From: Chitinophaga nivalis
GTDB taxonomy: Bacteria > Bacteroidota > Bacteroidia > Chitinophagales > Chitinophagaceae
Length of the DNA stretch: 64,000 nucleotides
Reading direction: 5' to 3'
Assembly (NCBI RefSeq): GCF_025989125.1
Contig: NZ_JAPDNR010000001.1
Span: 1,160,301-1,224,300, forward strand
Shown here: in pieces, positions 51,580-59,933 of the stretch
Layout of the letters: each line of letters starts with the position of its first letter
How positions within the stretch are numbered: the stretch's first letter is position 1
The notes under the pieces: model-generated
What the model was told of the DNA's origin: nothing
What the model saw: only the letters and a program-made list of their open reading frames with translations
Databases searched by the model: none
Program-made: the position numbers and the translations under genes

Positions 51580-52803
51580 ATGATCTGGCAATTTGCTTCC
51601 CGGTACTTCAGGGCAAAAAAATCTACCAACGCCATTAATATTATTGCGTGGGTAAGTGTAGTAGCCATTGCGGTAGGAACAGGGGCGCTGATTGTGATTC
51701 TGAGTGTATTTAATGGTTTTGAAGGACTGGTAAAATCCCTGTATTCTTCTTTTTATCCGGCTATTAAAGTGGCTCCCGCCACGGGTAAGACCATCCTGCT
51801 GACGCCCGCACAGCTGGCGCAGATAGCGGAGGTTCCCGGTGTAATACATTATTCCCAGGTGGTGGAAGAGAAAGCCGTACTTCGCTACGGTGACGAACCT
51901 ACGATTGCCGTCTTAAAAGGGGTAGATAGTCATTATAATGAAGTGACCGATGTGAAAAACAAGGTTGTCAGGGGGCGTTTTGATATCGGAGATACTACCA
52001 CTTACCGTGCAGTACTGGGTTTGGAGCTGGAGGGGGCATTGGGAGTGGACGTGGTACATGGTATTGCGCCGGTGACGGTATATGTGCCCCGCCGGAAAGT
52101 GAATGCTTTTGTGACACCGGAAGATGCCCTGAACAATGGAGTGCTTTATCCGGCAGGTACTTTTGCCATTCAGCAGGAGTTTAACAGTAAATACGTCATC
52201 ACCCATATTGATTTCCTGCGTAACCTGCTGGATTTACGGAAAGATGAGATGTCGGCCCTGGAAATAGCGGTGCGCCCGGGTACGGATGAAGCAACACTCC
52301 GCCAACGTCTGCAACGTTTACTGGGAGCTGGTTATAAGGTACAAACCCGATATGAGCAAAACCAGTCGCTGTATGCAATTATGCAAACGGAGAAATGGGC
52401 CGTATATGTGATCCTTAGTTTTATTATGGTCATTGCGGCTTTTAACATGATAGGTTCGCTGTACATGCTGGTGATAGAGAAGCAGAAAGATATTACCATT
52501 CTGAAAGCCATGGGGGCACGTAAGTCACTGATTATGCGTATTTTCCTGGCCGAAGGACTGATTATTGCCGGGATTGGCGCGTTACTGGGATTTGCGATAG
52601 GTACCGGTTTCTGTTTATTACAGCAACATTTTGGTATTATTAAACTGGAGGGTACTTCTTTTCTCGTAGAGGCGTATCCGGTAAGTATGCAGCCGGGAGA
52701 TTTTGTGCTGGTATTTATTACTATTATTATAATAGGCCTGGCAGCCAGTTGGTATCCGGCCAGAAGGGCTGCTGTAGAAGAGATCGCCCTGAAGGCTACA
52801 TGA
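51580..52803 (+). CDS. LolC/E-type ABC transporter permease
   Basis: A 407-residue FtsX/MacB_PCD-type permease. One N-terminal membrane helix (INIIAWVSVVAIAVGTGALIVILSVFNGFE, the segment conserved in LolC/LolE) precedes a periplasmic domain to about residue 270. Three C-terminal helices follow: VILSFIMVIAAFNMIGSLYML, LAEGLIIAGIGALLGFAIG and FVLVFITIIIIGLAASWYP. The family sends lipoproteins from the inner to the outer membrane with the ATPase LolD. LolD is not adjacent, and Bacteroidota usually have a single LolC/E hybrid. It follows rbfA after a TACGCAT hairpin. Confidence 0.9.
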   Translation: MIWQFASRYFRAKKSTNAINIIAWVSVVAIAVGTGALIVILSVFNGFEGLVKSLYSSFYPAIKVAPATGKTILLTPAQLAQIAEVPGVIHYSQVVEEKAVLRYGDEPTIAVLKGVDSHYNEVTDVKNKVVRGRFDIGDTTTYRAVLGLELEGALGVDVVHGIAPVTVYVPRRKVNAFVTPEDALNNGVLYPAGTFAIQQEFNSKYVITHIDFLRNLLDLRKDEMSALEIAVRPGTDEATLRQRLQRLLGAGYKVQTRYEQNQSLYAIMQTEKWAVYVILSFIMVIAAFNMIGSLYMLVIEKQKDITILKAMGARKSLIMRIFLAEGLIIAGIGALLGFAIGTGFCLLQQHFGIIKLEGTSFLVEAYPVSMQPGDFVLVFITIIIIGLAASWYPARRAAVEEIALKAT

Positions 52804-52810
52804 TAAATAA

Positions 52811-52870
52811 AAGCTTTTTAAAAAAAATACGCATACCTGACCAGGTATGCGTATTTTTTTTAAAAAGCTT
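52811..52870. terminator. Perfect 29-bp-arm palindrome containing a TACGCAT pair
   Basis: Arms 52811-52839 and 52842-52870 are perfect complements with a two-base loop; the core is TACGCATACCTG / CAGGTATGCGTA. It is both a convergent-gene terminator and the fifth TACGCAT...ATGCGTA pair in the window. Each side ends in T-rich sequence. Confidence 0.9.
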
Positions 52871-52878
52871 CGGATATA

Positions 52879-53715
52879 TTAATAATCTCCCAGTGTTTCT
52901 GGTAACTGTGCCAGTGCTTTGGCCAGTTGTTCGTCGCTAGGAGCAATACCATGCCATTCGTGGTGGCCTTCCATGAAGTCAACCCCCTGGCCCATTACGG
53001 TTTTCATGATAATGGCAATGGGTTTACCCTTACCTGTCAGGCTTTTCGCTTTTTCGAGGGTAGCTACTACATCATCCATATCGTTGCCGTTCATGTGGAT
53101 TACATGCCAGCCGAATACTTCAAATTTTGCCGCTACATCGCCTAAACCAGCTACGTCATCGGTAGTACCATCTATCTGCTGGCCATTGAGATCGATGGTA
53201 GCGATGAGGTTATCTACTTTATGATGTGGGGCGAACATGATAGCTTCCCAGTTTTGTCCTTCTTCCAGTTCTCCATCTCCATGTAAGCTATATACCAGTT
53301 TGGTATCGTTGTTCAGTTTTTTGGCCAGTGCAGCACCAATGGCTACGCTCAGACCCTGTCCCAGGGAGCCGGAAGCTACCCGAACACCTGGCAGGTGTTC
53401 ATGTGTAGTCGGGTGGCCCTGTAAGCGGGAGTTGAGCTTACGGAAAGTGCTCAGTTCCTGTACCGGGAAGTAACCGGAACGAGCCAGTGCGCTATAAAAA
53501 ACAGGTGATATATGGCCGTTGGACAAGAAAAAGAGGTCCTGGTTTTTACCGTCCATATCAAAAGGGCTGGGCTGATGATCCAGTACTTTAAAATACAGGG
53601 CAGTAAAGAAGTCTGCGCAACCTAAAGAACCTCCGGGGTGCCCGCTTTGAACACCATGTACCATCCGTACGATGTCTCTTCTGATTTGAGTAGCAATATC
53701 TTTGAGCTGTGGCAT
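52879..53715 (-). CDS. Transketolase, N-terminal subunit
   Basis: A 278-residue thiamine-diphosphate-binding half of a split transketolase: GVQSGHPGGSLGCADFFTALYF (substrate side, with His30 and His44-type residues), GSLGQGLSVAIGAAL, and the TPP motif HGDGELEEG...N (about residues 145-175). The pyrimidine-binding C-terminal half is not encoded next to it; in many Bacteroidota the second half is adjacent, so here it must lie elsewhere. It is read toward the permease and separated from it by the long palindrome. Confidence 0.93.
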   Translation of the reverse strand: MPQLKDIATQIRRDIVRMVHGVQSGHPGGSLGCADFFTALYFKVLDHQPSPFDMDGKNQDLFFLSNGHISPVFYSALARSGYFPVQELSTFRKLNSRLQGHPTTHEHLPGVRVASGSLGQGLSVAIGAALAKKLNNDTKLVYSLHGDGELEEGQNWEAIMFAPHHKVDNLIATIDLNGQQIDGTTDDVAGLGDVAAKFEVFGWHVIHMNGNDMDDVVATLEKAKSLTGKGKPIAIIMKTVMGQGVDFMEGHHEWHGIAPSDEQLAKALAQLPETLGDY

Positions 53716-53852
53716 GATAGTTGTTGTTTTTGTGCCGCAAAACTAACAATAGAAACGTAGATTTTGTGGCTTTGAAAGTTTTTTTTGCGAGCTCAAATTA
53801 TCGAAAAATCCTTAGTTTTTTAACGTTTCTAATCATATTTCATTGGAATTTA

Positions 53853-53860
53853 TATCTTTG
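53853..53860 (+). promoter_or_regulatory. -7 element of the WecA-like gene (TATCTTTG)
   Basis: TATCTTTG is an exact match, 18 bases ahead of the ATG at 53878. The mRNA would have a very short leader. Confidence 0.6.
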
Positions 53861-53877
53861 CAAAATAAGCCCCACAA

Positions 53878-55023
53878 ATGGAGAATGTATTAATTGCTAC
53901 CGTCCTAAGCTTTGTTGTGACCTATTTTTCCATTCCAATACTGATCAAAGTGGCGGAATTAAAACATTTGTACGACGAACCGGACGAAAGAAAAACACAC
54001 AAACAGCTAATACCAACACTGGGAGGAATCGGTTTCTTCTCAGGCTTTATTATTGCTGCTGCCATTTGCGTTCCGGCAACAGCCAACTCGCCTTTTCAAT
54101 ACATGATGGCTGCCTTTTTTATCATTTTCATGGTGGGGATGAAGGATGATATCGTAGGGCTGTCACCGTTAAAGAAACTGATTGGGCAATTAGCTGCATC
54201 TTTTGCTGTTATCTATCTGGGGAACCTGCAGATTAACAGCATGTATGGCTTTATGGGGATTTATTCACTGCCGCCAAATATCAGCCTGATGCTGACTTAC
54301 TTCACTTTTATTGTAGTGATCAATGCATTCAACCTGATAGATGGCGTAGATGGCCATGCGGGCAGTATTGGTTTACTGGTAAGTGCCGTATTGGGCGCCT
54401 ATTTCCTGCATGTGGGTGAAATCACCTATGCTGTTATCGGATTTGCCCTGGCCGGAGGATTGGCCAGCTTCCTGATTTATAACATCTCCCCTGCCCGCAT
54501 ATTCATGGGTGATACGGGATCCTTACTGATAGGATTGGTCAATGCCGTACTGGTATTGAAGTTCATTGATGTAGCAGGTAACCCTGCCGGTAAAATGCCT
54601 GTTGGCGCCACTCCGGCAGTAGCTTTTGCTATCCTGATCGTACCTTTATTTGATACCCTCCGGGTATTTGCGGTACGTATGCTGCAGGGAAAGTCACCTT
54701 TTTCTGCAGACAGAAACCACATCCATCACTATTTCCTGGATCTTAAACTGAATCATAAACAAACTACGCTGGTATCTGTTGCCATTAACGCGGCTTATAT
54801 CCTGGGAGCATTTATGCTGCAGGGAATGGGTGCTACCTGGTTATTGATGCTGGTGGTTGGTTCTGCCACTTTCTTTACCGGCATGTTATACCTGGCCCGT
54901 AAGAAAAAACTGGCTGTCCTTACCCCGGTTGTTGCACCGGTTGTACAGCCGGCAGTAGTAGCTACCACCGAAACTGCCAAAATTTTGCGTGTTACAACAG
55001 AAGGTGTTTTACAGGATAAGTAA
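53878..55023 (+). CDS. WecA/MraY-like glycosyl-1-phosphate transferase
   Basis: A 381-residue polyprenyl-phosphate sugar-1-phosphate transferase with about 10-11 membrane helices. The catalytic motifs are DDIVGLSPLKK (MKDDIVG), NAFNLIDGVDG, the nucleotide-binding PARIFMGDTGS and the loop DRNHIHHYFLDL. The family moves a GlcNAc-1-P-type group to undecaprenyl phosphate to begin O-antigen or other glycan synthesis. No glycan cluster is adjacent, so the final polymer is unknown. A leaderless-type -7 element lies just upstream. Confidence 0.93.
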   Translation: MENVLIATVLSFVVTYFSIPILIKVAELKHLYDEPDERKTHKQLIPTLGGIGFFSGFIIAAAICVPATANSPFQYMMAAFFIIFMVGMKDDIVGLSPLKKLIGQLAASFAVIYLGNLQINSMYGFMGIYSLPPNISLMLTYFTFIVVINAFNLIDGVDGHAGSIGLLVSAVLGAYFLHVGEITYAVIGFALAGGLASFLIYNISPARIFMGDTGSLLIGLVNAVLVLKFIDVAGNPAGKMPVGATPAVAFAILIVPLFDTLRVFAVRMLQGKSPFSADRNHIHHYFLDLKLNHKQTTLVSVAINAAYILGAFMLQGMGATWLLMLVVGSATFFTGMLYLARKKKLAVLTPVVAPVVQPAVVATTETAKILRVTTEGVLQDK

Positions 55024-55093
55024 TTTCCACTCAAAATCCACCCTACCTGTTTGCTGTTACCTGTGATTCTCCTGCCATTATTGGTATGGTTAC

Positions 55094-55124
55094 TTTGATG
55101 ATTAAAAGAAAACATGTAGGTTTG
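55094..55124 (+). promoter_or_regulatory. frr promoter
   Basis: A -33 TTTG (55094-55097), 19-base spacer, and -7 TAGGTTTG (55117-55124). It gives a leader of about 15-17 bases before the frr ATG and is the clearest full promoter in the window. Confidence 0.75.
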
Positions 55125-55146
55125 CACGCACTTAACTATTTATGTT

Positions 55147-55710
55147 ATGCAAGATGATCTAACGCTTATCCTGGATGATGCATCAGATACGATGCAAAAA
55201 GCTATCGGGCACCTGGAACTGGAATTGACCAGGGTGAGAGCTGGTAAAGCCAATCCGCAAATACTTGATGGTATTACTGTTGACTATTACGGTGCACCTA
55301 CACCACTGAGCCAGGTAGCTAACGTGAGCATTGCAGATGCACGTACGCTGACTATACAACCCTGGGAAAAAAATATGCTGCAGCCTATCGAAAGGGCTAT
55401 CATTGCAGCAAACATTGGTATCAACCCACAGAACGATGGTGTTATCATCCGCTTATTCCTCCCGCCGCTGACAGAAGAAAGAAGGAAGGAATATGTGAAA
55501 AAGGTGAACAACGAAGGCGAACAGGCGAAAGTAGCCATCCGGAATATCCGTCGGGATGCACTGGAAGGTATCAAGAAATTGCAGAAAGACGGATTGAGTG
55601 AAGATACTGCAAAGGATGCAGAAGCAGATATCCAGCAATTGACCGATAAATACATCGTACTGGTAGATAAACACTGCGTGACGAAAGAAAAAGAAATTAT
55701 GGCCATCTAA
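55147..55710 (+). CDS. frr: Ribosome recycling factor
   Basis: A 187-residue tRNA-mimic protein that, with EF-G, splits the post-termination ribosome. The landmarks are LELELTRVRAGKANPQIL (about residues 24-41), YGAPTPLSQVANVSI, TIQPWEKNMLQPIERAI, RLFLPPLTEERRKEYVK and the C-terminal VDKHCVTKEKEIMAI. Length is normal. The promoter is very good and a hairpin follows the gene. Confidence 0.97.
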   Translation: MQDDLTLILDDASDTMQKAIGHLELELTRVRAGKANPQILDGITVDYYGAPTPLSQVANVSIADARTLTIQPWEKNMLQPIERAIIAANIGINPQNDGVIIRLFLPPLTEERRKEYVKKVNNEGEQAKVAIRNIRRDALEGIKKLQKDGLSEDTAKDAEADIQQLTDKYIVLVDKHCVTKEKEIMAI

Positions 55711-55730
55711 CAGCCGTAGCAAATAACTAT

Positions 55731-55777
55731 CGAAGCGAAACAGGTAGCGGAGCATTCTCCCTCCCTGTTTCGCTTCG
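55731..55777. terminator. Hairpin terminator between frr and the DMT transporter
   Basis: Perfect 14-bp arms CGAAGCGAAACAGG and CCTGTTTCGCTTCG. It lies 20 bases after the frr stop and five bases before the stop of the convergent transporter gene. Confidence 0.85.
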
Positions 55778-55782
55778 GTGTT

Positions 55783-56658
55783 TTATGCATTCTTTGCCTT
55801 ATTCACCAGGTATACCCCCAGCAGAATAATACCCATGCATAATATCTGTACCCAGGTAATAGATTCTTTAGCCAGTAAGCCCCAGCCAATCGCCACTACC
55901 GGTAACGCATATGTGACCATAGAAGCAAACATGGAACCTGCTTTTTTAATCAGCAGATAAAACAATACTGCCGCTACACCAGTACCCATTACTCCCAGTA
56001 CAATACCGGCAGAAAAAGCGCGCCACGGCGCGTGGTCTGTAAAGAACTGCGGAAAGAAATGACTGTACCACAGAATCGGGAAGGTGAACAATGCACAGAA
56101 AAACATGGCAATAGAACCCAGTTGCAAAGAACCAAAACCTTTCAGGTAATGATGCACCAGGCTGATGTTGATGCCGTAACAGGCGGTAGCCGCTACTACC
56201 AGCAAGCCATAGTACCAGTGTGCATTGGTATTGATGCCTTTGGACGCAAATAAAAATACCACGCCCAATAAGCCTACAAATACGCCGAATAACTGTGCTT
56301 TCTTAATAGGAACTTTAAAGAAGACCAGGCCGGAAAGCAGCGCCATCAAAGGTGTGAGGGCATTTAAAATACCCGCCAGTGAACTGTCAATTTCAGTTTC
56401 TGCCAGGCAAAACAGGAAGGCAGGAATGCCATTACCCAGTATACCAGACAGGATGATCACCGGAATCTTATTGATGGGTGTTTGCCGCAGGGCTTTAAAT
56501 AAAAAAGGTGATAATGCCAGTCCTGCTGCAACAAGTCGTAAACTGGCTACCTGGTAAGCGGTGAAGGATTCCAATCCTATTTTCATGAGAATAAACGAAC
56601 TGCCCCAGGTAAGCGACAGTAACAGGAAAATTCCCCAATGGGCAAAACGTTGGTTCAA
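55783..56658 (-). CDS. EamA-family (DMT) transporter
   Basis: About 291 residues with ten predicted membrane helices in two EamA repeats (LLLSLTWGSSFILMKIGLESF opening; second repeat from WYYGLLVVAATACYGINISL). Landmarks are SLRLVAAGLALSPF and SLAGILNALTPLMALLSGLVFF. The substrate is unknown; drug/metabolite export is usual for the family. The frame is open to 56709, but that TTG overlaps a -7-like ATATTTTG, so I take the TTG at 56658; the choice is not certain. Confidence 0.86.
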   Translation of the reverse strand: MNQRFAHWGIFLLLSLTWGSSFILMKIGLESFTAYQVASLRLVAAGLALSPFLFKALRQTPINKIPVIILSGILGNGIPAFLFCLAETEIDSSLAGILNALTPLMALLSGLVFFKVPIKKAQLFGVFVGLLGVVFLFASKGINTNAHWYYGLLVVAATACYGINISLVHHYLKGFGSLQLGSIAMFFCALFTFPILWYSHFFPQFFTDHAPWRAFSAGIVLGVMGTGVAAVLFYLLIKKAGSMFASMVTYALPVVAIGWGLLAKESITWVQILCMGIILLGVYLVNKAKNA

Positions 56659-56777
56659 AGTGGCATTTTTTATGATTACAAAGGTGCAGATATAACTGTA
56701 CTTCAGCAAAATATATCCGGAGTTATAAAACAGTTATGAGTTGATTTTGTTAAATTCATTAATAAGAATGCAAATCC

Positions 56778-57524
56778 ATGAGTAAAATTAAGTTGTCAGC
56801 CATTAGCACAACAGCTCCCAAAAAACTGGAAAAAGAGAAAGTCAAGGCATTAACCCGCGATATCCTGACAGAGCTGGATGAATTACAAAACCTGTTGTAT
56901 GCCGAACATAAGCATAGCGTTTTATTGGTAGTACAAGGGATGGACGCCAGCGGCAAAGATGGCGTGATAAAAAATGTAACCGGTACTTTGAACCCGCAGG
57001 GATGTACCGTACATTCATTCAAAGCGCCCACACAGGAAGAGTCGGATCATGATTTTTTATGGCGTGTACACATGCATGCACCGGCAAAAGGAATGATCCA
57101 GGTATTTAACCGTTCGCACTATGAAGATATTTTGATACAGCGGGTACATAAGTGGATTGATGATAAGGTAGCTTCCCGGCGGATGCAGGCCATCAATGAT
57201 TTTGAAAAACTACTGGTGCAGCATAATAACACACATATCATCAAATGTTATCTGCACGTATCCCAGGAAGCGCAACAGCAGCGGTTGACAGAGCGTACAG
57301 AAGATCCCCGTAAGATGTGGAAATACAATGAAAATGACCTGATAGAAGCAAAGTTATGGGATCAGTATATGGATGCCTATGAAGATGCATTCCGCTATTG
57401 TAACGATGTGCCCTGGCTGATTGTACCGGCAGATAATAACTGGTATAAAGAATACGTAGTGGCGTTAACGTTAAGGGATACACTAAAATCATTGAAGATG
57501 AAATATCCCCGCTTGAAGAAATAA
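56778..57524 (+). CDS. Polyphosphate kinase 2 (PPK2) family protein
   Basis: A 248-residue P-loop kinase of the PPK2 family. Walker A is GMDASGKDG (about residues 54-62), followed by VQGMDASGKDGVIKNV context, HDFLWRVHMHAPAKG (lid region) and FNRSHYEDILIQRVH, and Walker B-like HIIKCYLHVS. The 40-50 residue N-terminal extension is short, as in one-domain PPK2. These enzymes transfer phosphate between polyphosphate and nucleotides; the class (ADP- or AMP-phosphorylating) cannot be assigned here. It lies upstream of mscL on the same strand. Confidence 0.9.
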   Translation: MSKIKLSAISTTAPKKLEKEKVKALTRDILTELDELQNLLYAEHKHSVLLVVQGMDASGKDGVIKNVTGTLNPQGCTVHSFKAPTQEESDHDFLWRVHMHAPAKGMIQVFNRSHYEDILIQRVHKWIDDKVASRRMQAINDFEKLLVQHNNTHIIKCYLHVSQEAQQQRLTERTEDPRKMWKYNENDLIEAKLWDQYMDAYEDAFRYCNDVPWLIVPADNNWYKEYVVALTLRDTLKSLKMKYPRLKK

Positions 57525-57600
57525 TACACTAGTAATGAAGTAGTTCGGTGATTATATACTAATTTCGTTCACATTCTTTTAACAAATAAAACCTTGCATT

Positions 57601-58023
57601 ATGTCGTTTTTCAAAGAGTTTAAAGAGTTTGCCATGAAAGGCAATGTAATGGACCTGGCAGTGGGTGTGATCATTGGTGGTGCATTTGGAAAGATCGTTA
57701 CATCACTGGTAGATAATATCCTGATGCCGCTGATCGGAGTTGTTACCAATGGCCAAAACTTTAATGATTCCTTTGTGTTGCTGAATACTTCCAAAGGAGA
57801 GCATTTTGCTTCCCTGGCGGCTGCAAAGGCGGCGGGTGCACCGGTTTTTGCCTATGGTGCTTTTATCCAAAGCATCATAGATTTCATCATTATTGCTTTC
57901 TGTATTTTCCTGCTGGTGAAGTTTATGAATAAGATCAACAAGAAAGCAGATCCTGCAGCTGCAGAGCCTACTGCGCAGGAAAAACTCCTGATGGAAATCC
58001 GTGACGCTATCAAATCAAAATAA
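57601..58023 (+). CDS. mscL: Large-conductance mechanosensitive channel
   Basis: A 140-residue MscL: FKEFAMKGNVMDLAVGVIIGGAFGKIVTSLVDNILMPLIG is the N-terminal amphipathic and first pore helix, and FIQSIIDFIIIAFCIFLLVKFMNKI is the second transmembrane helix. It ends in a charged C-terminal bundle (AQEKLLMEIRDAIKSK). The channel opens under membrane tension at hypo-osmotic shock. A weak -7 TAATTTCG lies 34-41 bases upstream and a hairpin follows. Confidence 0.97.
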   Translation: MSFFKEFKEFAMKGNVMDLAVGVIIGGAFGKIVTSLVDNILMPLIGVVTNGQNFNDSFVLLNTSKGEHFASLAAAKAAGAPVFAYGAFIQSIIDFIIIAFCIFLLVKFMNKINKKADPAAAEPTAQEKLLMEIRDAIKSK

Positions 58024-58045
58024 TCTCTCTTTATAAATGCCCCTG

Positions 58046-58076
58046 CTCAGATCTCTTCCACAAGAAGGGATCTGAG
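58046..58076 (+). terminator. Hairpin terminator of mscL
   Basis: Stem CTCAGATC / GATCTGAG with additional wobble pairs inside (TCTT with AAGG). It ends 50 bases after the mscL stop, before the DUF3078 gene. Confidence 0.72.
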
Positions 58077-58110
58077 TGTTGTATATTCTAATCCTTAAAA
58101 AAACAAATTG

Positions 58111-59055
58111 ATGAAAAAATTTACTTTATCCATTGCATGCTGTCTGTTTTGCTTTGTAGCAGCACATGCGCAAAATGATTGGATGAAGACCTCCCGTGAT
58201 GAAGCGGCCAAGAAGTTTAAGAAAGATGCGAATGACACCATTCCCAAACTATGGCGGAAAGGGCTTAATCTGAATGTAAATATCAACCAGGGCTCTTTGA
58301 GCAACTGGGCTGCGGGTGGCGACAACTTCTCCTTTTCACTCGGATCCAATGTATTTGCCTGGGCTTACTACAAAAAAGGCCGGCACTCCTGGGATAACGT
58401 GGCCGACCTGGCATATGGCTACATTAATACGACCAGTCTGGGAGGCCGTAAAAGTGACGACCGGATAGATCTTACCACCAAATATGGATATGAAATCGGC
58501 AAATACTGGTATTTAAGCGGTTTGGTGAACCTGCGTACCCAGTTTACAGACGGTTTCCTGTATCCTGCTGATACTACCCCGCAGCTGGCATCCCGTTTCT
58601 TTGCGCCGGGCTATGTTTTGCTGTCTCCGGGTTTTGATTATAAACCAGCCCCCAGCTTTTCTTTGTTTATGTCTCCGATCACAGCGCGTTTTGTATTTGT
58701 AATGGACGATTTCCTGTCCAAACAAGGCGCCTATGGTGTGGAGCCCGGTAAACGTATGAAATACGAAATGGGTGCTTATGTATCTGCTAATTATGTGAAA
58801 ACATTCGCAAAAAATATGACCTACAAAGGCCGGCTGGACCTTTTTTCAGATTACAGGCATAATCCACAGAATATAGATGTATTCTTTACCAATGCCCTGG
58901 AACTCAAGGTAAATAAATGGATCTCTGCCCTGCTAACTGTAGATATGATCTATGATGATGATGTAAAAGTGTTTGAAAATAAAGAAACTGGCATCTTAGG
59001 CCCTCGTTTACAGGTGAAACAGGTGATCGGAGTTGGTTTTGCGGCGAAGTTCTGA
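58111..59055 (+). CDS. DUF3078 secreted outer-membrane-type protein
   Basis: A 314-residue exported protein with a signal peptide (MKKFTLSIACCLFCFVAAHA) and the DUF3078 beta-barrel-like region (LNVNINQGSLSNWAAGGDNF, GYEIGKYWYLSGLVNLRTQF, LSPGFDYKPAPSFSLFM, ending in IGVGFAAKF). A TTG lies in frame immediately before the ATG at 58111, but the ATG is preferred. The family is common in Bacteroidota outer membranes and its role is unknown. A hairpin at 59086 and then scpA follow on the same strand. Confidence 0.88.
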   Translation: MKKFTLSIACCLFCFVAAHAQNDWMKTSRDEAAKKFKKDANDTIPKLWRKGLNLNVNINQGSLSNWAAGGDNFSFSLGSNVFAWAYYKKGRHSWDNVADLAYGYINTTSLGGRKSDDRIDLTTKYGYEIGKYWYLSGLVNLRTQFTDGFLYPADTTPQLASRFFAPGYVLLSPGFDYKPAPSFSLFMSPITARFVFVMDDFLSKQGAYGVEPGKRMKYEMGAYVSANYVKTFAKNMTYKGRLDLFSDYRHNPQNIDVFFTNALELKVNKWISALLTVDMIYDDDVKVFENKETGILGPRLQVKQVIGVGFAAKF

Positions 59056-59085
59056 TTAGCCGGAATTTTGTTATTTTTGATAGCT

Positions 59086-59112
59086 GGTGCTGCTGCCCGA
59101 TGCAGCAGCACC
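59086..59112 (+). terminator. Hairpin between DUF3078 gene and scpA
   Basis: Perfect 11-bp arms GGTGCTGCTGC and GCAGCAGCACC with a five-base loop. It lies 30 bases after the DUF3078 stop. Because it spans the in-frame ATG at 59100, the true scpA start is probably the GTG at 59139. Confidence 0.62.
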
Positions 59113-59138
59113 GTACCGGGAATTTTAAAAAATACAAA

Positions 59139-59933
59139 GTGAGCGAGCAAGCACCTGTTTATAAAATCAAGTTACCGCAGTTTGAAGGCCCGTTCGACCT
59201 GTTGCTGTTCTTTATAGAACGCGATGAGTTGGATATTTATAACATTCCCATTAATACCATCACGCAGGAATTCCTGGACTATATACATCATATAGAAACG
59301 CTGAATATAGAACTGGCCAGTGAATTCATTCTCTTTGTATCTACCCTGATGCGGATCAAGGCTAAAATGCTGCTGCCCCGTAAGGAACTGGATGAACAAG
59401 GGAATGAAATAGACCCGCGGATGGAGCTGATCGACAAAATCCTGGAATATAAACGCTATAAGCTGGCAGCCGCAGAACTGGCCGAAATGGAGGCCGACCG
59501 CATGCTCCAGATCAAGAGAGGAAATATTGCCAAAGAACTGGCGGAAATAGGCGAAGCAACCAGTGAAGGTACAGAGGTGCAGACGCTTACGCTCTTCAAG
59601 CTGGCGAAGACCTTCGAGAAGGTGATTCAACGGATGAAAGAGCGGGATAATAAACCCCAGCACGTGGTGTATAAATATGATTACACCATGGAAGGCTCCA
59701 GGATGTACATGGAAGAACTGGCGAGGGCGGAAAGAACCCTGGCATTTGAAAAAATATTCGATCACTGTAAAGACCGGGTACATGCTATTTTCCTGTTCCT
59801 CAGTATGCTGGAACTGGTACAGATGAAACACCTGGGTATTATGGTGGGAGAAGGCAGAAACAATTTTATCATTGAATACATTGATCCTTCTGAGAGGGAG
59901 GAAGAACCCGCAGGAACTTTAATAGATGGCTGA
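59139..59933 (+). CDS. scpA: Segregation and condensation protein A
   Basis: About 264 residues from GTG 59139. The kleisin landmarks are LPQFEGPFDLLLFFIERDELDIYNIPI at the N-terminus (binds the SMC neck), then DYIHHIETLNIELASEFILFVSTLMRIKAKMLLP in the centre, and the C-terminal winged-helix region FLFLSMLELVQMKHLGI. ScpA forms the bacterial condensin with SMC and ScpB. ScpB is not next to it. An in-frame ATG at 59100 exists but is covered by a hairpin. The stop overlaps the start of the next, AraC-type gene by eight bases. Confidence 0.93.
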   Translation: MSEQAPVYKIKLPQFEGPFDLLLFFIERDELDIYNIPINTITQEFLDYIHHIETLNIELASEFILFVSTLMRIKAKMLLPRKELDEQGNEIDPRMELIDKILEYKRYKLAAAELAEMEADRMLQIKRGNIAKELAEIGEATSEGTEVQTLTLFKLAKTFEKVIQRMKERDNKPQHVVYKYDYTMEGSRMYMEELARAERTLAFEKIFDHCKDRVHAIFLFLSMLELVQMKHLGIMVGEGRNNFIIEYIDPSEREEEPAGTLIDG

